In this document: positions 15,252-24,851 of the stretch, one piece after another
How the letters are laid out: each line of letters starts with the position of its first letter
Numbering within the stretch: position 1 is the stretch's first letter
DNA from: UMGS1696 sp964621165
GTDB lineage: Bacteria; Bacillota; Clostridia; Oscillospirales; CAG-272
Length of the DNA: 64,000 nucleotides
Assembly: GCA_964621165.1 (NCBI GenBank)
Contig: CAZULC010000001.1
Location: 62,001-126,000, forward strand
Reading direction: 5' to 3'
Notes under the pieces: model-generated
Databases searched by the model: none
Told to the model about the DNA's origin: nothing
The model's input: only the letters and a program-made list of their open reading frames with translations
Program-made: the position numbers and the translations under genes

Positions 15252-16409
15252 ATGGCTAAAAGCACCGTGAAAAAATCCAGCGTTGACGCAACGGATAAAA
15301 CTCCCGAGGAAAAGAAAAAAGCCCTCGAAACCGCAATTTCACAAATCGAGAAAAATTTCGGCAAGGGTACCATCATAAAAATGGGCGAAAACCCCAAAAT
15401 GAACGTCTCTGCCGTCTCAACAGGTTCCATCTCCCTCGACCTCGCTCTGGGAATCGGCGGTCTTCCACGGGGTAGAATCGTTGAGGTCTACGGTCCCGAA
15501 TCGTCCGGTAAAACCACCCTCACCCTCCACGCAATCGCGGAAGTCCAAAAGGTGGGCGGTGAGGCCGCATTCATCGACGCGGAACACGCTCTTGATCCGG
15601 TTTACGCGAAAAACCTCGGCGTGGACATCGACAACCTCCTCGTCTCCCAGCCCGATTCAGGTGAGCAGGCTCTGGAAATATGCGACGCTCTCGTCCGCTC
15701 GGGTGCGGTTGATATCATCGTAATCGACTCCGTTGCGGCTCTCGTTCCACAGCAGGAAATCGACGGCGATATGGGCGCGGCTCATGTGGGTCTTCAGGCA
15801 AGACTTATGTCACAGGCTCTGCGTAAGCTGTCGGGCACTATTTCCAAAACCAACTGTATCGTGATATTCATCAACCAGCTCCGTGAGAAAGTCGGCATCG
15901 TTTACGGCAACCCCGAGACAACCACCGGCGGACGCGCGCTTAAATTCTACGCTTCCGTGAGAATCGAAATCCGCAAGTCCGAGAGCCTCAAAAACGGAAC
16001 CGAAGTCTATGGCAACCGGGTGAAGTGCAAGGTCGTGAAAAACAAAGTCGCGCCTCCCTTCAAGACCGCCGAATTCGATATTCTCTACGGCACGGGTATT
16101 TCCAAATCCAGCGAAATCGTTGAACTTGGCGTGAACTACGGCATACTCGACAAAAGCGGCGCATGGATCGGCTACAACGGCAACCGCCTCGGTCAGGGTC
16201 GGGACAACGCACGCAAAGCCATCGAGGACGACCCCAGCCTTCTCGCCGAGCTTGAAGCGAAAATCAAGGAAAAGGCGCAGACTTCAAAGGCCACCGATCT
16301 CGAGGATGAAATTGACGAGGATTTTGAATCCCTTGACGAACTTGACGAGGACGTTGATTCCGCTCTCGACATCCGTCTTATCGACATCGACGGCGAAGAG
16401 GAAGAATGA
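15252..16409 (+). CDS. recA: recombinase RecA
   Basis: DNA-dependent ATPase that forms filaments on single-stranded DNA, drives strand exchange and triggers LexA cleavage. Residues 30-60 give KNFGKGTIIKMG, then Walker A GPESSGKTT, VVEV-type IIVIDSVAALVPQQEI, and the DNA-binding loop region AHVGLQARLMSQALRKLSG followed by FINQLREKVG. The 385 residues end in a long acidic tail (about 30 Asp/Glu in the last 40 residues), longer than usual. SD TTGGAGGAA precedes the ATG. recF follows 33 bases later and recX overlaps recF, so the three may be one unit. Confidence 0.97.
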   Translation: MAKSTVKKSSVDATDKTPEEKKKALETAISQIEKNFGKGTIIKMGENPKMNVSAVSTGSISLDLALGIGGLPRGRIVEVYGPESSGKTTLTLHAIAEVQKVGGEAAFIDAEHALDPVYAKNLGVDIDNLLVSQPDSGEQALEICDALVRSGAVDIIVIDSVAALVPQQEIDGDMGAAHVGLQARLMSQALRKLSGTISKTNCIVIFINQLREKVGIVYGNPETTTGGRALKFYASVRIEIRKSESLKNGTEVYGNRVKCKVVKNKVAPPFKTAEFDILYGTGISKSSEIVELGVNYGILDKSGAWIGYNGNRLGQGRDNARKAIEDDPSLLAELEAKIKEKAQTSKATDLEDEIDEDFESLDELDEDVDSALDIRLIDIDGEEEE

Positions 16410-16442
16410 TTTCTCTCTTTTTTAAAAATTTTAAGCTTTTTA

Positions 16443-17591
16443 ATGTTAGTAAATAGGATTAGTTTCACAAACTGGCGGAATATTCAGTCCGCTTCCGTTG
16501 ACTTTTCTCCCGGGGTAAACGTTCTCTGGGGGATTAACGCGCAGGGCAAGTCCAACATACTCGAGGGAATCTACTACTTCGCCCGGGGCAGATCCTTTCG
16601 CGGCGCACATGACCGTGAGCTTGTGACCTTTGGAGGGGATTTCGCGCGGGCTGAGCTGGAATTTCTGCGGGATGGATTTGAGTCGGCCACTTTCCTTGAC
16701 GTGATGATTCCGATGACCGGACGCAAAAAAGTGCGGAAAAATTCGTCAAATCTGTCATCCGTCGCCGAAATGATAGGGGTGTTCCGCTCGGTTCTGTTCA
16801 GCCCAAAGGACACAACAATTGTCACCGGCGGACCGATCGATCGGCGCACATTCCTTGACGTGGCACTTTCCCAGCTTTCGGAAACCTACCTGACCTACAT
16901 CCGCCGTTACGCGAAAATTTTAGCCGAACGCAACGCACTTCTCAAGCGGAAAGCCGAAGGGTTCTTTGTGTCCGACGACGAATTTGCGGTTTACGCCGAC
17001 GCAATGTCCGAGTCAGCCGGGGTGATCTGTGCTTACCGTGCGGATTACGTCAGCCTGCTGAATCAGGAAGTGGAAAAGTATTTCTCCGAAATGACGGGCG
17101 GACGTGAGGTTCCTTCGTTAATTTATACAAGTCACGCGCTGTACGATGGCATCCCGAAGCTCCTGTCCGGTAAGTTTGATTTACCTGAAAAAGTGTTGTA
17201 CAATAAATTAACATCCAACCTCGAGAGAGAAACCGCCGTCGGAAGCTCCCTTTGGGGAATCCACAAGGACGACGTGCATCTTAAACTCAACGGAAAGGAC
17301 GCACGGTTGTACGCATCCCAAGGTCAGCAAAGGAGCATGGCTCTGGCTGTAAAAATAGGTGAAGCGGAAATTGGCAACCGTCTTGGCGGAGAGTATCCGG
17401 TGATTCTTCTTGACGACGTGTTTTCCGAGCTTGACGACCGCCGCCGCAGCTTCATCCTCGATTCCCTGTCAGATGCTCAAACGAACCGGCAGATCATCAT
17501 CACCTCCTGCGAACCCGACGTTATCCCCCGTGAAAAGCTGTCCAACGTTACCTTCCGCCATGTGGTGAACGGAAACATCGCCGCCGAATGA
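16443..17591 (+). CDS. recF: DNA replication/repair protein RecF
   Basis: SMC-like ATPase that helps load RecA at gapped DNA. Walker A GINAQGKSNILEGIYYF is near residue 32, the signature SQGQQRSMALAVKIGE is near 298 and Walker B is PVILLDDVFSELDDRR. 382 residues, usual length. No clear SD precedes ATG 16443, which follows an AT-rich 33-base spacer after recA, so translation may depend on coupling. recF normally lies in the dnaA-dnaN-recF-gyrB cluster; next to recA it is displaced, and whether another recF exists elsewhere cannot be seen. The stop shares ATGA with the recX frame. Confidence 0.92.
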   Translation: MLVNRISFTNWRNIQSASVDFSPGVNVLWGINAQGKSNILEGIYYFARGRSFRGAHDRELVTFGGDFARAELEFLRDGFESATFLDVMIPMTGRKKVRKNSSNLSSVAEMIGVFRSVLFSPKDTTIVTGGPIDRRTFLDVALSQLSETYLTYIRRYAKILAERNALLKRKAEGFFVSDDEFAVYADAMSESAGVICAYRADYVSLLNQEVEKYFSEMTGGREVPSLIYTSHALYDGIPKLLSGKFDLPEKVLYNKLTSNLERETAVGSSLWGIHKDDVHLKLNGKDARLYASQGQQRSMALAVKIGEAEIGNRLGGEYPVILLDDVFSELDDRRRSFILDSLSDAQTNRQIIITSCEPDVIPREKLSNVTFRHVVNGNIAAE

Positions 17592-18265
17592 GACGGAGCG
17601 GTTGTATATTTTTCATTATGTTTATCAAGTCAATTTTAATTCCCGAAAAGGGCCGTCCTACGATAATCCTGTCCGCTGACGATTTTTCCGGCGAGGAAGA
17701 GTTAATTCTGTCCCGGAGCGAACTCAGGCGGCTGTCGGGCGAGATATGTGAGTCAGCTCCGGTCACGGAAGAGCTTTACGACAGACTTAAATCCGCGACT
17801 GTGCGAACTTCGGTTGTTGTAGAATCCATTTCAATCCTGCAAAACAGCGCAAAAAGCCGCCGCGAGCTGTCCCGACTGCTGAAACAGAAGAATTTTTCGG
17901 AAGAATCGGTGAAATATGCGCTGAAATATGTGACCGCGAAGGGTTATCTCGACGAAAAACGGGACTGTGTAAGCAAGGCTGAGCGTCTTCTGCGACAGAA
18001 TCACTACGGCCCCCAACGGATTTCCACGTATTTGTTCACCCACGGCTACGTTTCTTCGTCGATAAAATTTGCAGTGTCCCAGCTTGACGAGGAAGAAATA
18101 CACGCAGCTCTATTATATAATATTGAAAGAAAATTCCCGAACATCTCAGAATTTGACAAAAATCAGCGTGACAAGGCAGTGACTTCTCTGATTCGGCTGG
18201 GATTTTCTTCCAGCATGATATTTTCTGAAATCCATAATTTGGCAGTGTCATCGAACGAAGAATAG
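17588..18265 (+). CDS. recX: recombination regulator RecX
   Basis: 225-residue RecX-family protein, a RecA-filament modulator. After a divergent N-terminal part, the three-helix repeats are recognisable: SISILQNSAKSRRELSRLLK, then VKYALKYVTAKGYLDEKRDC, then RQNHYGPQRISTYLFTHGYV and a last AVTSLIRLGFSSSMIFSEI. The start at 17588 overlaps the recF stop (ATGA); an alternative is Met 11 at 17618 (MFIKSILIPEKG), which looks more like a family N-terminus. Sitting behind recA and recF fits joint control. The N-terminal 60 residues are weakly conserved, so the exact start is uncertain. Confidence 0.82.
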   Translation: MRRSGCIFFIMFIKSILIPEKGRPTIILSADDFSGEEELILSRSELRRLSGEICESAPVTEELYDRLKSATVRTSVVVESISILQNSAKSRRELSRLLKQKNFSEESVKYALKYVTAKGYLDEKRDCVSKAERLLRQNHYGPQRISTYLFTHGYVSSSIKFAVSQLDEEEIHAALLYNIERKFPNISEFDKNQRDKAVTSLIRLGFSSSMIFSEIHNLAVSSNEE

Positions 18266-18335
18266 TTTTGCTTTTGCTGCATGACTGTTGTTTCATATAT
18301 TAACTTAGATTTTCTATAACGAAAGGTGCGGATTT

Positions 18336-19742
18336 GTGCTGTTTTTTCACATTTTCGCGGGCAAACATATGGCAAAAAAAGATAAAGTCGGCTTTGTATC
18401 CCTTGGGTGCTCGAAGAACCTCTGCGACACCGAGATTATGCTCAAACACCTTCTCGACGCGGGTTATGAAATCACCCCAGAGGAAACCGAAGCCGATGTG
18501 GTCATCATCAACACCTGCGCATTTATCGAGAGCGCAAAAAAAGAGTCAATTGACAACATTATCGACATTGGATGGTTAAAAAAGCATCACACTCTCAAGG
18601 GAATCGTTGTTGCGGGCTGTCTCGCCGAGCGTTACCGGGAAGAAATCCTCAAGGAACTGCCCGAGGTTGACGCGCTGGTTGGCGTTGGTTCCATCCACAA
18701 AATCGTCGAAATCGTTGATTCAGTTCTGGGGAAGAACGGAAGGAAATCCAATTCACAGCATAATTACACATGTTTTGACAACAAGGAATCCTCAGTCATC
18801 GGCGGCGAAAGACTGCTAACCACCGGCGATCACATGGCATACCTGAAAATAGCGGAAGGCTGCAACAACCGCTGCACTTACTGCGCAATCCCGCTGATCC
18901 GAGGTAAAATGCGCAGCCGCACGATGAAGGACATCATCGACGAAGCCGTCCAGCTCGACCTCATCGGCGTAAAGGAACTGAACCTGATCGCGCAGGACAC
19001 GTCAGCTTACGGAATCGACCTCTACGGCTACTACGCCCTGCCCGAGTTGATACAGGGAATCTGCAGCGCAACGTCAATTCCGTGGATCCGCCTGCTCTAC
19101 TGCTACCCCGACAAAATAACGGACGAGCTTGTAAAAGAGATAAAAAATAATCCTCGTGTGGTAAATTATATTGACATCCCGATTCAGCACATCAACGACC
19201 GACTGCTGAAAACCATGAACCGCCACGGGGATTCCGCGATGATAAAGGACGCAATAGCCCGTCTGAGAGCTGAAATTCCCGACATCGTCCTACGTTCTAC
19301 AGCCATCGTAGGCTTCCCCGGCGAGACGAAAGAGGAATTCGAGGAGCTTTGCCAGTTCGTCAAAGATACAAAATTCGAGCGGTTCGGCGCGTTCACCTAT
19401 TCACGCGAGGAGGACACCCCAGCTTACGACATGCCCGACCAGATTGACGAGCAGGTGAAGCAGGACCGGTACGACATCCTCATGGAAACTCAGCTGAAAG
19501 TCAGCGAAAATTACAATAAATCACGCCTCGGCAAGGTGGTGAAGGTAATGTGCGAGGGTTACGACCCGGTTGCCGGCTCCCATTTTGGCCGAAGTTATGG
19601 CGAAGCCGCCGATATTGACGGAAAAATCTGGTTTTCTGTGAAAAATCCGCAGCTGAGGATTGCTGAAGGCGAGATGATTGACGTAAAAATCACCGAATCC
19701 ATGGACTACGATTTGGTCGGCGAAGCGCTAGTTAACTTCTGA
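18336..19742 (+). CDS. rimO: ribosomal protein S12 methylthiotransferase RimO
   Basis: Radical-SAM enzyme that adds a methylthio group to Asp of ribosomal protein S12. The MTTase N-terminal domain VGFVSLGCSKNLCDTEIML and two further Cys (NTCAFIESA; VAGCLAERY) bind one iron-sulfur cluster. The radical-SAM motif AEGCNNRCTYCAIP binds the second. A C-terminal TRAM domain ends the protein. GTG 18336 has SD GAAAGGTG (18321-18328) seven bases before it; the family-like ATG is at 18369 (MAKKDKVGF) but has no SD, so GTG 18336 is chosen with moderate certainty. pgsA follows after 66 bases, a neighbour often seen with rimO. Confidence 0.93.
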   Translation: MLFFHIFAGKHMAKKDKVGFVSLGCSKNLCDTEIMLKHLLDAGYEITPEETEADVVIINTCAFIESAKKESIDNIIDIGWLKKHHTLKGIVVAGCLAERYREEILKELPEVDALVGVGSIHKIVEIVDSVLGKNGRKSNSQHNYTCFDNKESSVIGGERLLTTGDHMAYLKIAEGCNNRCTYCAIPLIRGKMRSRTMKDIIDEAVQLDLIGVKELNLIAQDTSAYGIDLYGYYALPELIQGICSATSIPWIRLLYCYPDKITDELVKEIKNNPRVVNYIDIPIQHINDRLLKTMNRHGDSAMIKDAIARLRAEIPDIVLRSTAIVGFPGETKEEFEELCQFVKDTKFERFGAFTYSREEDTPAYDMPDQIDEQVKQDRYDILMETQLKVSENYNKSRLGKVVKVMCEGYDPVAGSHFGRSYGEAADIDGKIWFSVKNPQLRIAEGEMIDVKITESMDYDLVGEALVNF

Positions 19743-19808
19743 AATGTTAATTTTCTACATTTTGCAAAATATTCACATTGTTAATTTTATATATTTTAAG
19801 GAGTAGAG

Positions 19809-20390
19809 ATGAATCTTCCCAACAAGCTCACAGTTTTCCGCATGTGCATGGTGCCGGTGTTCCTGTTCCTGTTCTGCGTGCCGCTTCCCATATCCGACAC
19901 GGTTCTGCGAATCATAATCGCGGCGGTTTTCGCGGTGGTCTCGCTGACAGACATGATTGACGGGAAAATCGCGCGGAAGTACAACATGATTACCGACTTC
20001 GGCAAGTTCATGGACCCGCTGGCTGACAAATTTTTAGTAATATCAGCGTTTTTGGGCATTTTAGTCAAATTCGACTATCTTCGTTCGGTTGTTGTTTGGG
20101 CAGCTGCTGCAGTGATTTTCCGTGAGTTCGCCGTCACTTCACTTAGGATGATCGCCGCAAGCAAGGCTGGTTTGGTTATCGCGGCGGGATGGCTCGGCAA
20201 GGTCAAGACTACGACTCAGATGATCTGCGTGCTCTCGATTCTGCTGGAACCCGTTATTCTTCCCTTCAAACCATTCACTGAATACCACATTTTATCCTAC
20301 ATTACCCTTGCCGCAATGACAATCATGACTCTTTGGTCGGGCATCGACTACCTCATCGCATACAAGCCCTACATCGGTAATACTAAATGA
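19809..20390 (+). CDS. pgsA: CDP-diacylglycerol-glycerol-3-phosphate 3-phosphatidyltransferase
   Basis: Membrane enzyme making phosphatidylglycerophosphate from CDP-diacylglycerol. It opens with MNLPNKLTVFRMCMVPVFLF, typical of PgsA. The CDP-alcohol phosphatase motif is complete: DMIDGKIARKY followed by FGKFMDPLADK, giving the DxxDGxxAR...GxxxDxxxD set. Five to six transmembrane segments fit 193 residues. SD AAGGAG precedes the ATG by five bases. Its last four bases are shared with the next gene (ATGA). Confidence 0.94.
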   Translation: MNLPNKLTVFRMCMVPVFLFLFCVPLPISDTVLRIIIAAVFAVVSLTDMIDGKIARKYNMITDFGKFMDPLADKFLVISAFLGILVKFDYLRSVVVWAAAAVIFREFAVTSLRMIAASKAGLVIAAGWLGKVKTTTQMICVLSILLEPVILPFKPFTEYHILSYITLAAMTIMTLWSGIDYLIAYKPYIGNTK

Positions 20391-21265
20391 ACGTTTTTAT
20401 CAAAGACGAATTACAAAAAAACAATATTTCCAGCGTCATAATAGGCGGACTTTCTGATTTCTCCGTACACAAGATTTTTGACTGCGGTCAAGCATTCAGA
20501 TTTGACCCCGACGGAAATGAAAACCGCTTCACCGGAATCGCGTTTGGCAAAAAAGTAACATTCGAGTCGCTGGACGAAAGTACGCTTCTCATCGAGAATT
20601 CCACACCTGACGAGTTCCGAAATGTATGGTTCAACTACCTCTCGCTGGACGTAAATTACGCTTATATTAATGAAGAAATTCTCGCGGCAATGCCAAACGA
20701 GCGCGACCGAACTGAAATGTCAGCAATGATCGACAGTGGCCGTGGAATTCGGATTCTTCGTCAGGACCCGTTTGAAGCGCTGATTTCCTTCATTATTTCG
20801 CAGAACAACAACATCCCGCGAATCAAAGGAATCATCTCCGCCATGTGCAAAAAGTATGGCGAAAACGGCAGCTTTCCCACGGTTCAAGCAATTCTCGACG
20901 CAGGTGAAGACGGAATTTTCAAGCTCAAGACCGGATTTCGCGCCGGATATATAATTGACGCCGCACGAAAAGTTGAGTCAGGAGAAGTCGACTTTGACTT
21001 CATCAAAAACTGCGACGACTACGAAAAATGCACGGAAATGCTCTGCCGAATCAAAGGCGTCGGTCCAAAAGTCAGCTCATGCGTGCTTCTTTTCGGATTC
21101 AACAAAACCGAAGCCTTCCCCATCGACGTATGGATGAAGCGATCCCTTGCCCTGCATTTTCCCGACGGATTTGACCCAAAGCGCCTCGGAAAGTATGCCG
21201 GAATCGCCCAGCAGTACATGTTTTATCACGAGCGCTGGACCCAGGAAGGAAGCTCAAAGGTGTAA
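20387..21265 (+). CDS. ogg: 8-oxoguanine DNA glycosylase (OGG1 type)
   Basis: HhH-GPD base-excision glycosylase. The N-terminal OGG domain contains FDCGQAFRFDPDG, as in eukaryotic-type Ogg (SFRW). The helix-hairpin-helix reads MLCRIKGVGPKVSSCVLLFG; its Lys is the predicted Schiff-base nucleophile. The catalytic Asp is in FPIDVWMKR. 292 residues, family length. The ATGA overlap with pgsA shows coupling. A broader 3-methyladenine/oxoguanine specificity cannot be excluded from sequence. Confidence 0.88.
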   Translation: MNVFIKDELQKNNISSVIIGGLSDFSVHKIFDCGQAFRFDPDGNENRFTGIAFGKKVTFESLDESTLLIENSTPDEFRNVWFNYLSLDVNYAYINEEILAAMPNERDRTEMSAMIDSGRGIRILRQDPFEALISFIISQNNNIPRIKGIISAMCKKYGENGSFPTVQAILDAGEDGIFKLKTGFRAGYIIDAARKVESGEVDFDFIKNCDDYEKCTEMLCRIKGVGPKVSSCVLLFGFNKTEAFPIDVWMKRSLALHFPDGFDPKRLGKYAGIAQQYMFYHERWTQEGSSKV

Positions 21266-21371
21266 TTTATTAATATCCTGTTATTTCTCAATTGACTTTA
21301 CTGATTTCATACCCGCTTTTTTCAAAACAATATTTTTATACAAATCACCACTTCAAACACGAGGTTACAAT

Positions 21372-22115
21372 ATGGAACAAATTTACACCATACCGGTCAA
21401 CGAAGCGTTTGAGAAAGTCCGCGAGGAGCATCTCCAGACCTGCCCGTTCTGCCTGATGTACAACCGTCTCGAGGACAACGAGCTTGACCTGATTCTCGGC
21501 GCGTCCATGATGGAACCAGACGTCCGTCTGAAAACCAACGAAGCCGGATTTTGTCCGGAGCATCTTTCGCTTATGTTCGAGCGTGGCAAACGTCTTCCTC
21601 TTGCGCTGATGCTTGAAAGCCACCTCGACAGCGTTGCCAAGGATATCTCTGGAAACATGGGTTCGCTTTTTATTCAAAAGTCCGGTGAGGCTTCAGCAAA
21701 ACGACTGGAAAAACTTGAACACAGCTGCTATATTTGCGACAGAATTGACTACAATTTCAGCAGAATGATTGAGACAGCCGCGCTTCTCTGGCAGAGTGAT
21801 TCCGCGTTCCACGACAAGGTTTCAAGCGCGCCGTACTTCTGCCTGAACCACTACGGAAAGTTCATCCGCGCCGCAAAGGACCGTCTTTCCAAGAAGGATT
21901 TCGCCGAATTCTACAAACAGGTGAACGAAGTCGAGATGAAGTACTTCGACAAACTTCGCGCGGACGTTAGCTGGTTCTGCAAAAAGTTCGATTACCGCTA
22001 TGAGGACGAGCCGTGGGGTGACGCAAAAGACGCGCCGGAGAGAGCAAAATTATTCTTAAACGGTACGCTTCACGTTCACGAGGACACAAAGAAACCGTCC
22101 GACGGACTGACCTGA
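21372..22115 (+). CDS. DUF6062 family Cys-rich protein
   Basis: 247-residue soluble protein of unknown function, typical of Clostridia. Paired cysteines suggest metal binding: TCPFCLMYNRLEDNELDL near residue 20, FCPEH near 60, and SCYICDRID near 115; the block ILGASMMEPDVR is the family hallmark. The ATG at 21372 is chosen because GAGG lies at about 21361-21364 and the conserved N-terminus MEQIYTIPVNEAF begins there; the frame upstream overlaps the ogg gene in another frame and is not family-like. It is followed by an unrelated membrane protein gene. Confidence 0.85.
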   Translation: MEQIYTIPVNEAFEKVREEHLQTCPFCLMYNRLEDNELDLILGASMMEPDVRLKTNEAGFCPEHLSLMFERGKRLPLALMLESHLDSVAKDISGNMGSLFIQKSGEASAKRLEKLEHSCYICDRIDYNFSRMIETAALLWQSDSAFHDKVSSAPYFCLNHYGKFIRAAKDRLSKKDFAEFYKQVNEVEMKYFDKLRADVSWFCKKFDYRYEDEPWGDAKDAPERAKLFLNGTLHVHEDTKKPSDGLT

Positions 22116-22195
22116 TGTTTCGGGATCAACTTAAAATGTTAATTTTCTGCATCCAATTTAAATCAACAATTTTTCTCAAACATTAATTTTATAAA

Positions 22196-23458
22196 ATGAA
22201 AGAATCCAGACAAAAGCAGCCTTACATCAAAAAGCCGGAGAAAATCGAGTTGGAAGAGAAGCCGCACAAGCTGAGAGTCTTTGTCGCGTGCCTGTTTCTC
22301 GTATTTGGAATCGGGTTCATCACCTACGGAATCGTCTCGATCATACAGGGCGACTCCGGCTGGCGCAAAATTGAAGCAGACACTGCCCTCGAAGGGACTT
22401 TATCCGGCGAATTTTACTTCAACTATAACGTAGGCGCATCGGGAATTTCCGCGAGAATCGAGTACCGCAATCTCACCGAAGCCTACAATTCAGCCGTTGG
22501 TTCTGCGGCGAAAGCCTTTCTGAATCAGGAGTACGCCGGCGTAGGCAACCTCTACACTATCAACCATTCCCCGAACACCGCGGTTTCAATTGACGAAAAC
22601 TTGTACAGGGCTTTGGAATTGTGTAATAAATATTCATTCCGTGAAATTTACCTCGGTCCGCTCTACTCCGACCACCTCAGTATGTGCCTGTCCGCTGACG
22701 ACAATGAGGCCTACAACTACGACCCATACGTCAATCCTGATGAACGTGAATTTTTTACAACTGTTTCGGAATTCGCAAATGACGACAGCCACATTTCCCT
22801 TGAACTATGCGGTGACAACATCGTTATACTGCACGTGTCTGACGAGTATCTTGCTTACGCAGAAGAATACGGGATCGAGGATTTCATTGACTTTTACTGG
22901 TTCCGCAACGCCTTTGCCATCGACTATATCGCGGACGAACTTATTAAATCCGGCTTCACCAAAGGGTCAATCGGCTCCTACGACGGTTACATCCGCAATC
23001 TCGACTCGACTACACACGAGACTTACAGCTATACAATATACGACAAAGTTGGAACGAACATCTACACCGCGGCAGAAATGACCTACACCGGACAGATGAC
23101 CTTGCTTTTCCTCCGCTCCTACCCATTGAACTACCTCGACCTGCAGCGTTACCGCGAGACTGAATCGGGTGAAATCCGCAGTCCGTTCATCAATCCGGAA
23201 ACCGGACTCAGCGAAACGCGTGTTAATAATTTGGTGTTTTTCTCCCATGAGATCGGATGCGCGGAAACGCTTCTCAAGACTATTGACTTTTTCATCGGCT
23301 CGCCAGATCTGAAGCTGACTGTGGACGAACTTGATTCGAAGGACGACAGAATCGACTATGTCTTCTGCGAAAACAACAAAATATTCTCCTCCTCCGATGA
23401 GGTAAACATATCCAGCCTATACTCTGACGAAAACACAACCTATTCCCTCGGCGATTGA
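22196..23458 (+). CDS. single-pass exported protein of unknown function
   Basis: 420-residue protein not recognised. A basic, charged N-terminus (about 30 residues) is followed by one transmembrane helix (about 29-50, VFVACLFLVFGIGFITYGIV), so about 370 residues lie outside the membrane. That part is rich in Tyr, Asp and Glu and has few cysteines (ALELCNK, LSMCLSAD, IGCAETL). No catalytic motif is seen. No SD precedes the ATG; the 80-base spacer from the DUF6062 gene is AT-rich. A bidirectional terminator follows. Confidence 0.75.
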   Translation: MKESRQKQPYIKKPEKIELEEKPHKLRVFVACLFLVFGIGFITYGIVSIIQGDSGWRKIEADTALEGTLSGEFYFNYNVGASGISARIEYRNLTEAYNSAVGSAAKAFLNQEYAGVGNLYTINHSPNTAVSIDENLYRALELCNKYSFREIYLGPLYSDHLSMCLSADDNEAYNYDPYVNPDEREFFTTVSEFANDDSHISLELCGDNIVILHVSDEYLAYAEEYGIEDFIDFYWFRNAFAIDYIADELIKSGFTKGSIGSYDGYIRNLDSTTHETYSYTIYDKVGTNIYTAAEMTYTGQMTLLFLRSYPLNYLDLQRYRETESGEIRSPFINPETGLSETRVNNLVFFSHEIGCAETLLKTIDFFIGSPDLKLTVDELDSKDDRIDYVFCENNKIFSSSDEVNISSLYSDENTTYSLGD

Positions 23459-23471
23459 CAGCAAAAATCCA

Positions 23472-23515
23472 AAAAAAGAGACAGCTTACTTTTACGAAAG
23501 CTGTCTTTTCTTTTA
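23472..23515. terminator. bidirectional intrinsic terminator between convergent genes
   Basis: GACAGCTT (23480-23487) pairs with AAGCTGTC (23498-23505), with an A-run before and TTTTCTTTT after. It can end transcription from both the plus-strand gene and the reverse opp operon. Confidence 0.85.
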
Positions 23516-23528
23516 ACACATGATTTTG

Positions 23529-24839
23529 TCAGATTGACGCAATCAGAAGCATAATCGCGAAAATCACAATGATTGCCGCAATCAGGCCGATTCCAATGAG
23601 CGCACCTTTCCGGCATGCCTTGAAGTTACGGATGTAGTTCTTGCTCTTGAAAATCGCGCCAGCAATGAGTCCTGGGATCGGAAGCAGGAACGACGCGATG
23701 GCGTACCATATGCTGCCCGTGTCGTGAAGGGGTGTTTCCAGAATCGTCTCGTGAACTGCCGCCTGATCCACTTCGGTTTCGCGGCTTCCAGCGTCATCTT
23801 CGCCCGGATTTCTGATGGTGATTGACTTGATTGGCTCGTTTTTATCACGGATTGCCTTGTAGCTCTCGATTTCAGCTTTTGAACCGAAGACAAAGTGGTC
23901 GTGACCTATGTCCATCAGCTGGGGTTCTTCCTTTGAATAGTCGTGTATGGACGGGTCGTAGGTGAACAGCACCTTGTTTTTCTCAAGCACCGGGTCGGGA
24001 ATCGGGATGGCGGATATCAGTGACTTGGTGTAGGGGTGAAGCGGGTAGTCGAACAGCTCTTCCGCCGTGGCTACTTCTACAATGTTACCTTTGTAAATAA
24101 CTCCGATTCGGTCGGAGATGAACCGCACGATTGAAAGGTCATGGGCGATGAACAGGTAGGTCGTGCCGCGCTCCTCCTGGAATTTTTTGAGAAGATTGAG
24201 AACCTGCGCACGGATTGACACGTCGAGTGCGGATATTGGCTCGTCGGCTACAACAAGCTCCGGTTCCATAACCATAGCACGGGCAAGTCCGATCCTCTGA
24301 CGCTGACCGCCAGAGAACTCGTGAGGGTACCGGGTCAGGTGTTCGGGAAGCAGACCAACTTCCTTGATGATTTGTTCAACCTTGCGCACTCTGTCAGCTT
24401 CGTTTTCGAAGAGATGGAAGTTGTAAAGACCTTCGGAGATGATGTAGTCAACAGTCGCACGCTCGTTCAGTGACGCTGCCGGGTCCTGGAAGACCATCTG
24501 TATGTTTCTGATAACCTCGCGGTCGAGGGAATGGGGTATTTTTCCTGAAATACGAACACCCTTATACAGGATTTCGCCGTTTGAGCAGGGGTTTACACGA
24601 ATTACGGCACGTCCGATTGTAGTTTTTCCTGAGCCTGATTCGCCGACAAGGGAGAAGGTTTCGCCTTTGTAAATGTCAAATGAAGCGTTTTTTACCGCTT
24701 TGTTCAGGCTCTCGCCCTTGCCGAAGGTGATGTCGACGTTTCTGAGGGAGAGAAGCACTTCCCTGCCGGTTTTTTCGTCAATCGGACCTTTTTCAGGAAA
24801 ATGATTGGGCTTTATTAATTCTTTTTTATCCTTTGCCAC
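23529..24839 (-). CDS. oppF: oligopeptide ABC transporter ATPase (OppF/AmiF-like) with membrane tail
   Basis: Second ATPase of the peptide importer. Walker A GESGSGKTTIGRAVI near residue 58, signature FSGGQRQRIGLARAM, Walker B ELVVADEPISALD and the oligopeptide C-terminal block YPLHPYTKSLISAIPIPDP are all present. Normal OppF is about 310-330 residues; this protein has 436. The extra C-terminal part has a charged linker (about 320-360) and two hydrophobic segments (about 365-385 and 410-433), which would anchor it to the membrane. It is the last gene of the operon, 12 bases after oppD. Confidence 0.88.
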   Translation of the reverse strand: MAKDKKELIKPNHFPEKGPIDEKTGREVLLSLRNVDITFGKGESLNKAVKNASFDIYKGETFSLVGESGSGKTTIGRAVIRVNPCSNGEILYKGVRISGKIPHSLDREVIRNIQMVFQDPAASLNERATVDYIISEGLYNFHLFENEADRVRKVEQIIKEVGLLPEHLTRYPHEFSGGQRQRIGLARAMVMEPELVVADEPISALDVSIRAQVLNLLKKFQEERGTTYLFIAHDLSIVRFISDRIGVIYKGNIVEVATAEELFDYPLHPYTKSLISAIPIPDPVLEKNKVLFTYDPSIHDYSKEEPQLMDIGHDHFVFGSKAEIESYKAIRDKNEPIKSITIRNPGEDDAGSRETEVDQAAVHETILETPLHDTGSIWYAIASFLLPIPGLIAGAIFKSKNYIRNFKACRKGALIGIGLIAAIIVIFAIMLLIASI

Positions 24840-24851
24840 AGCCTTTTCCTC

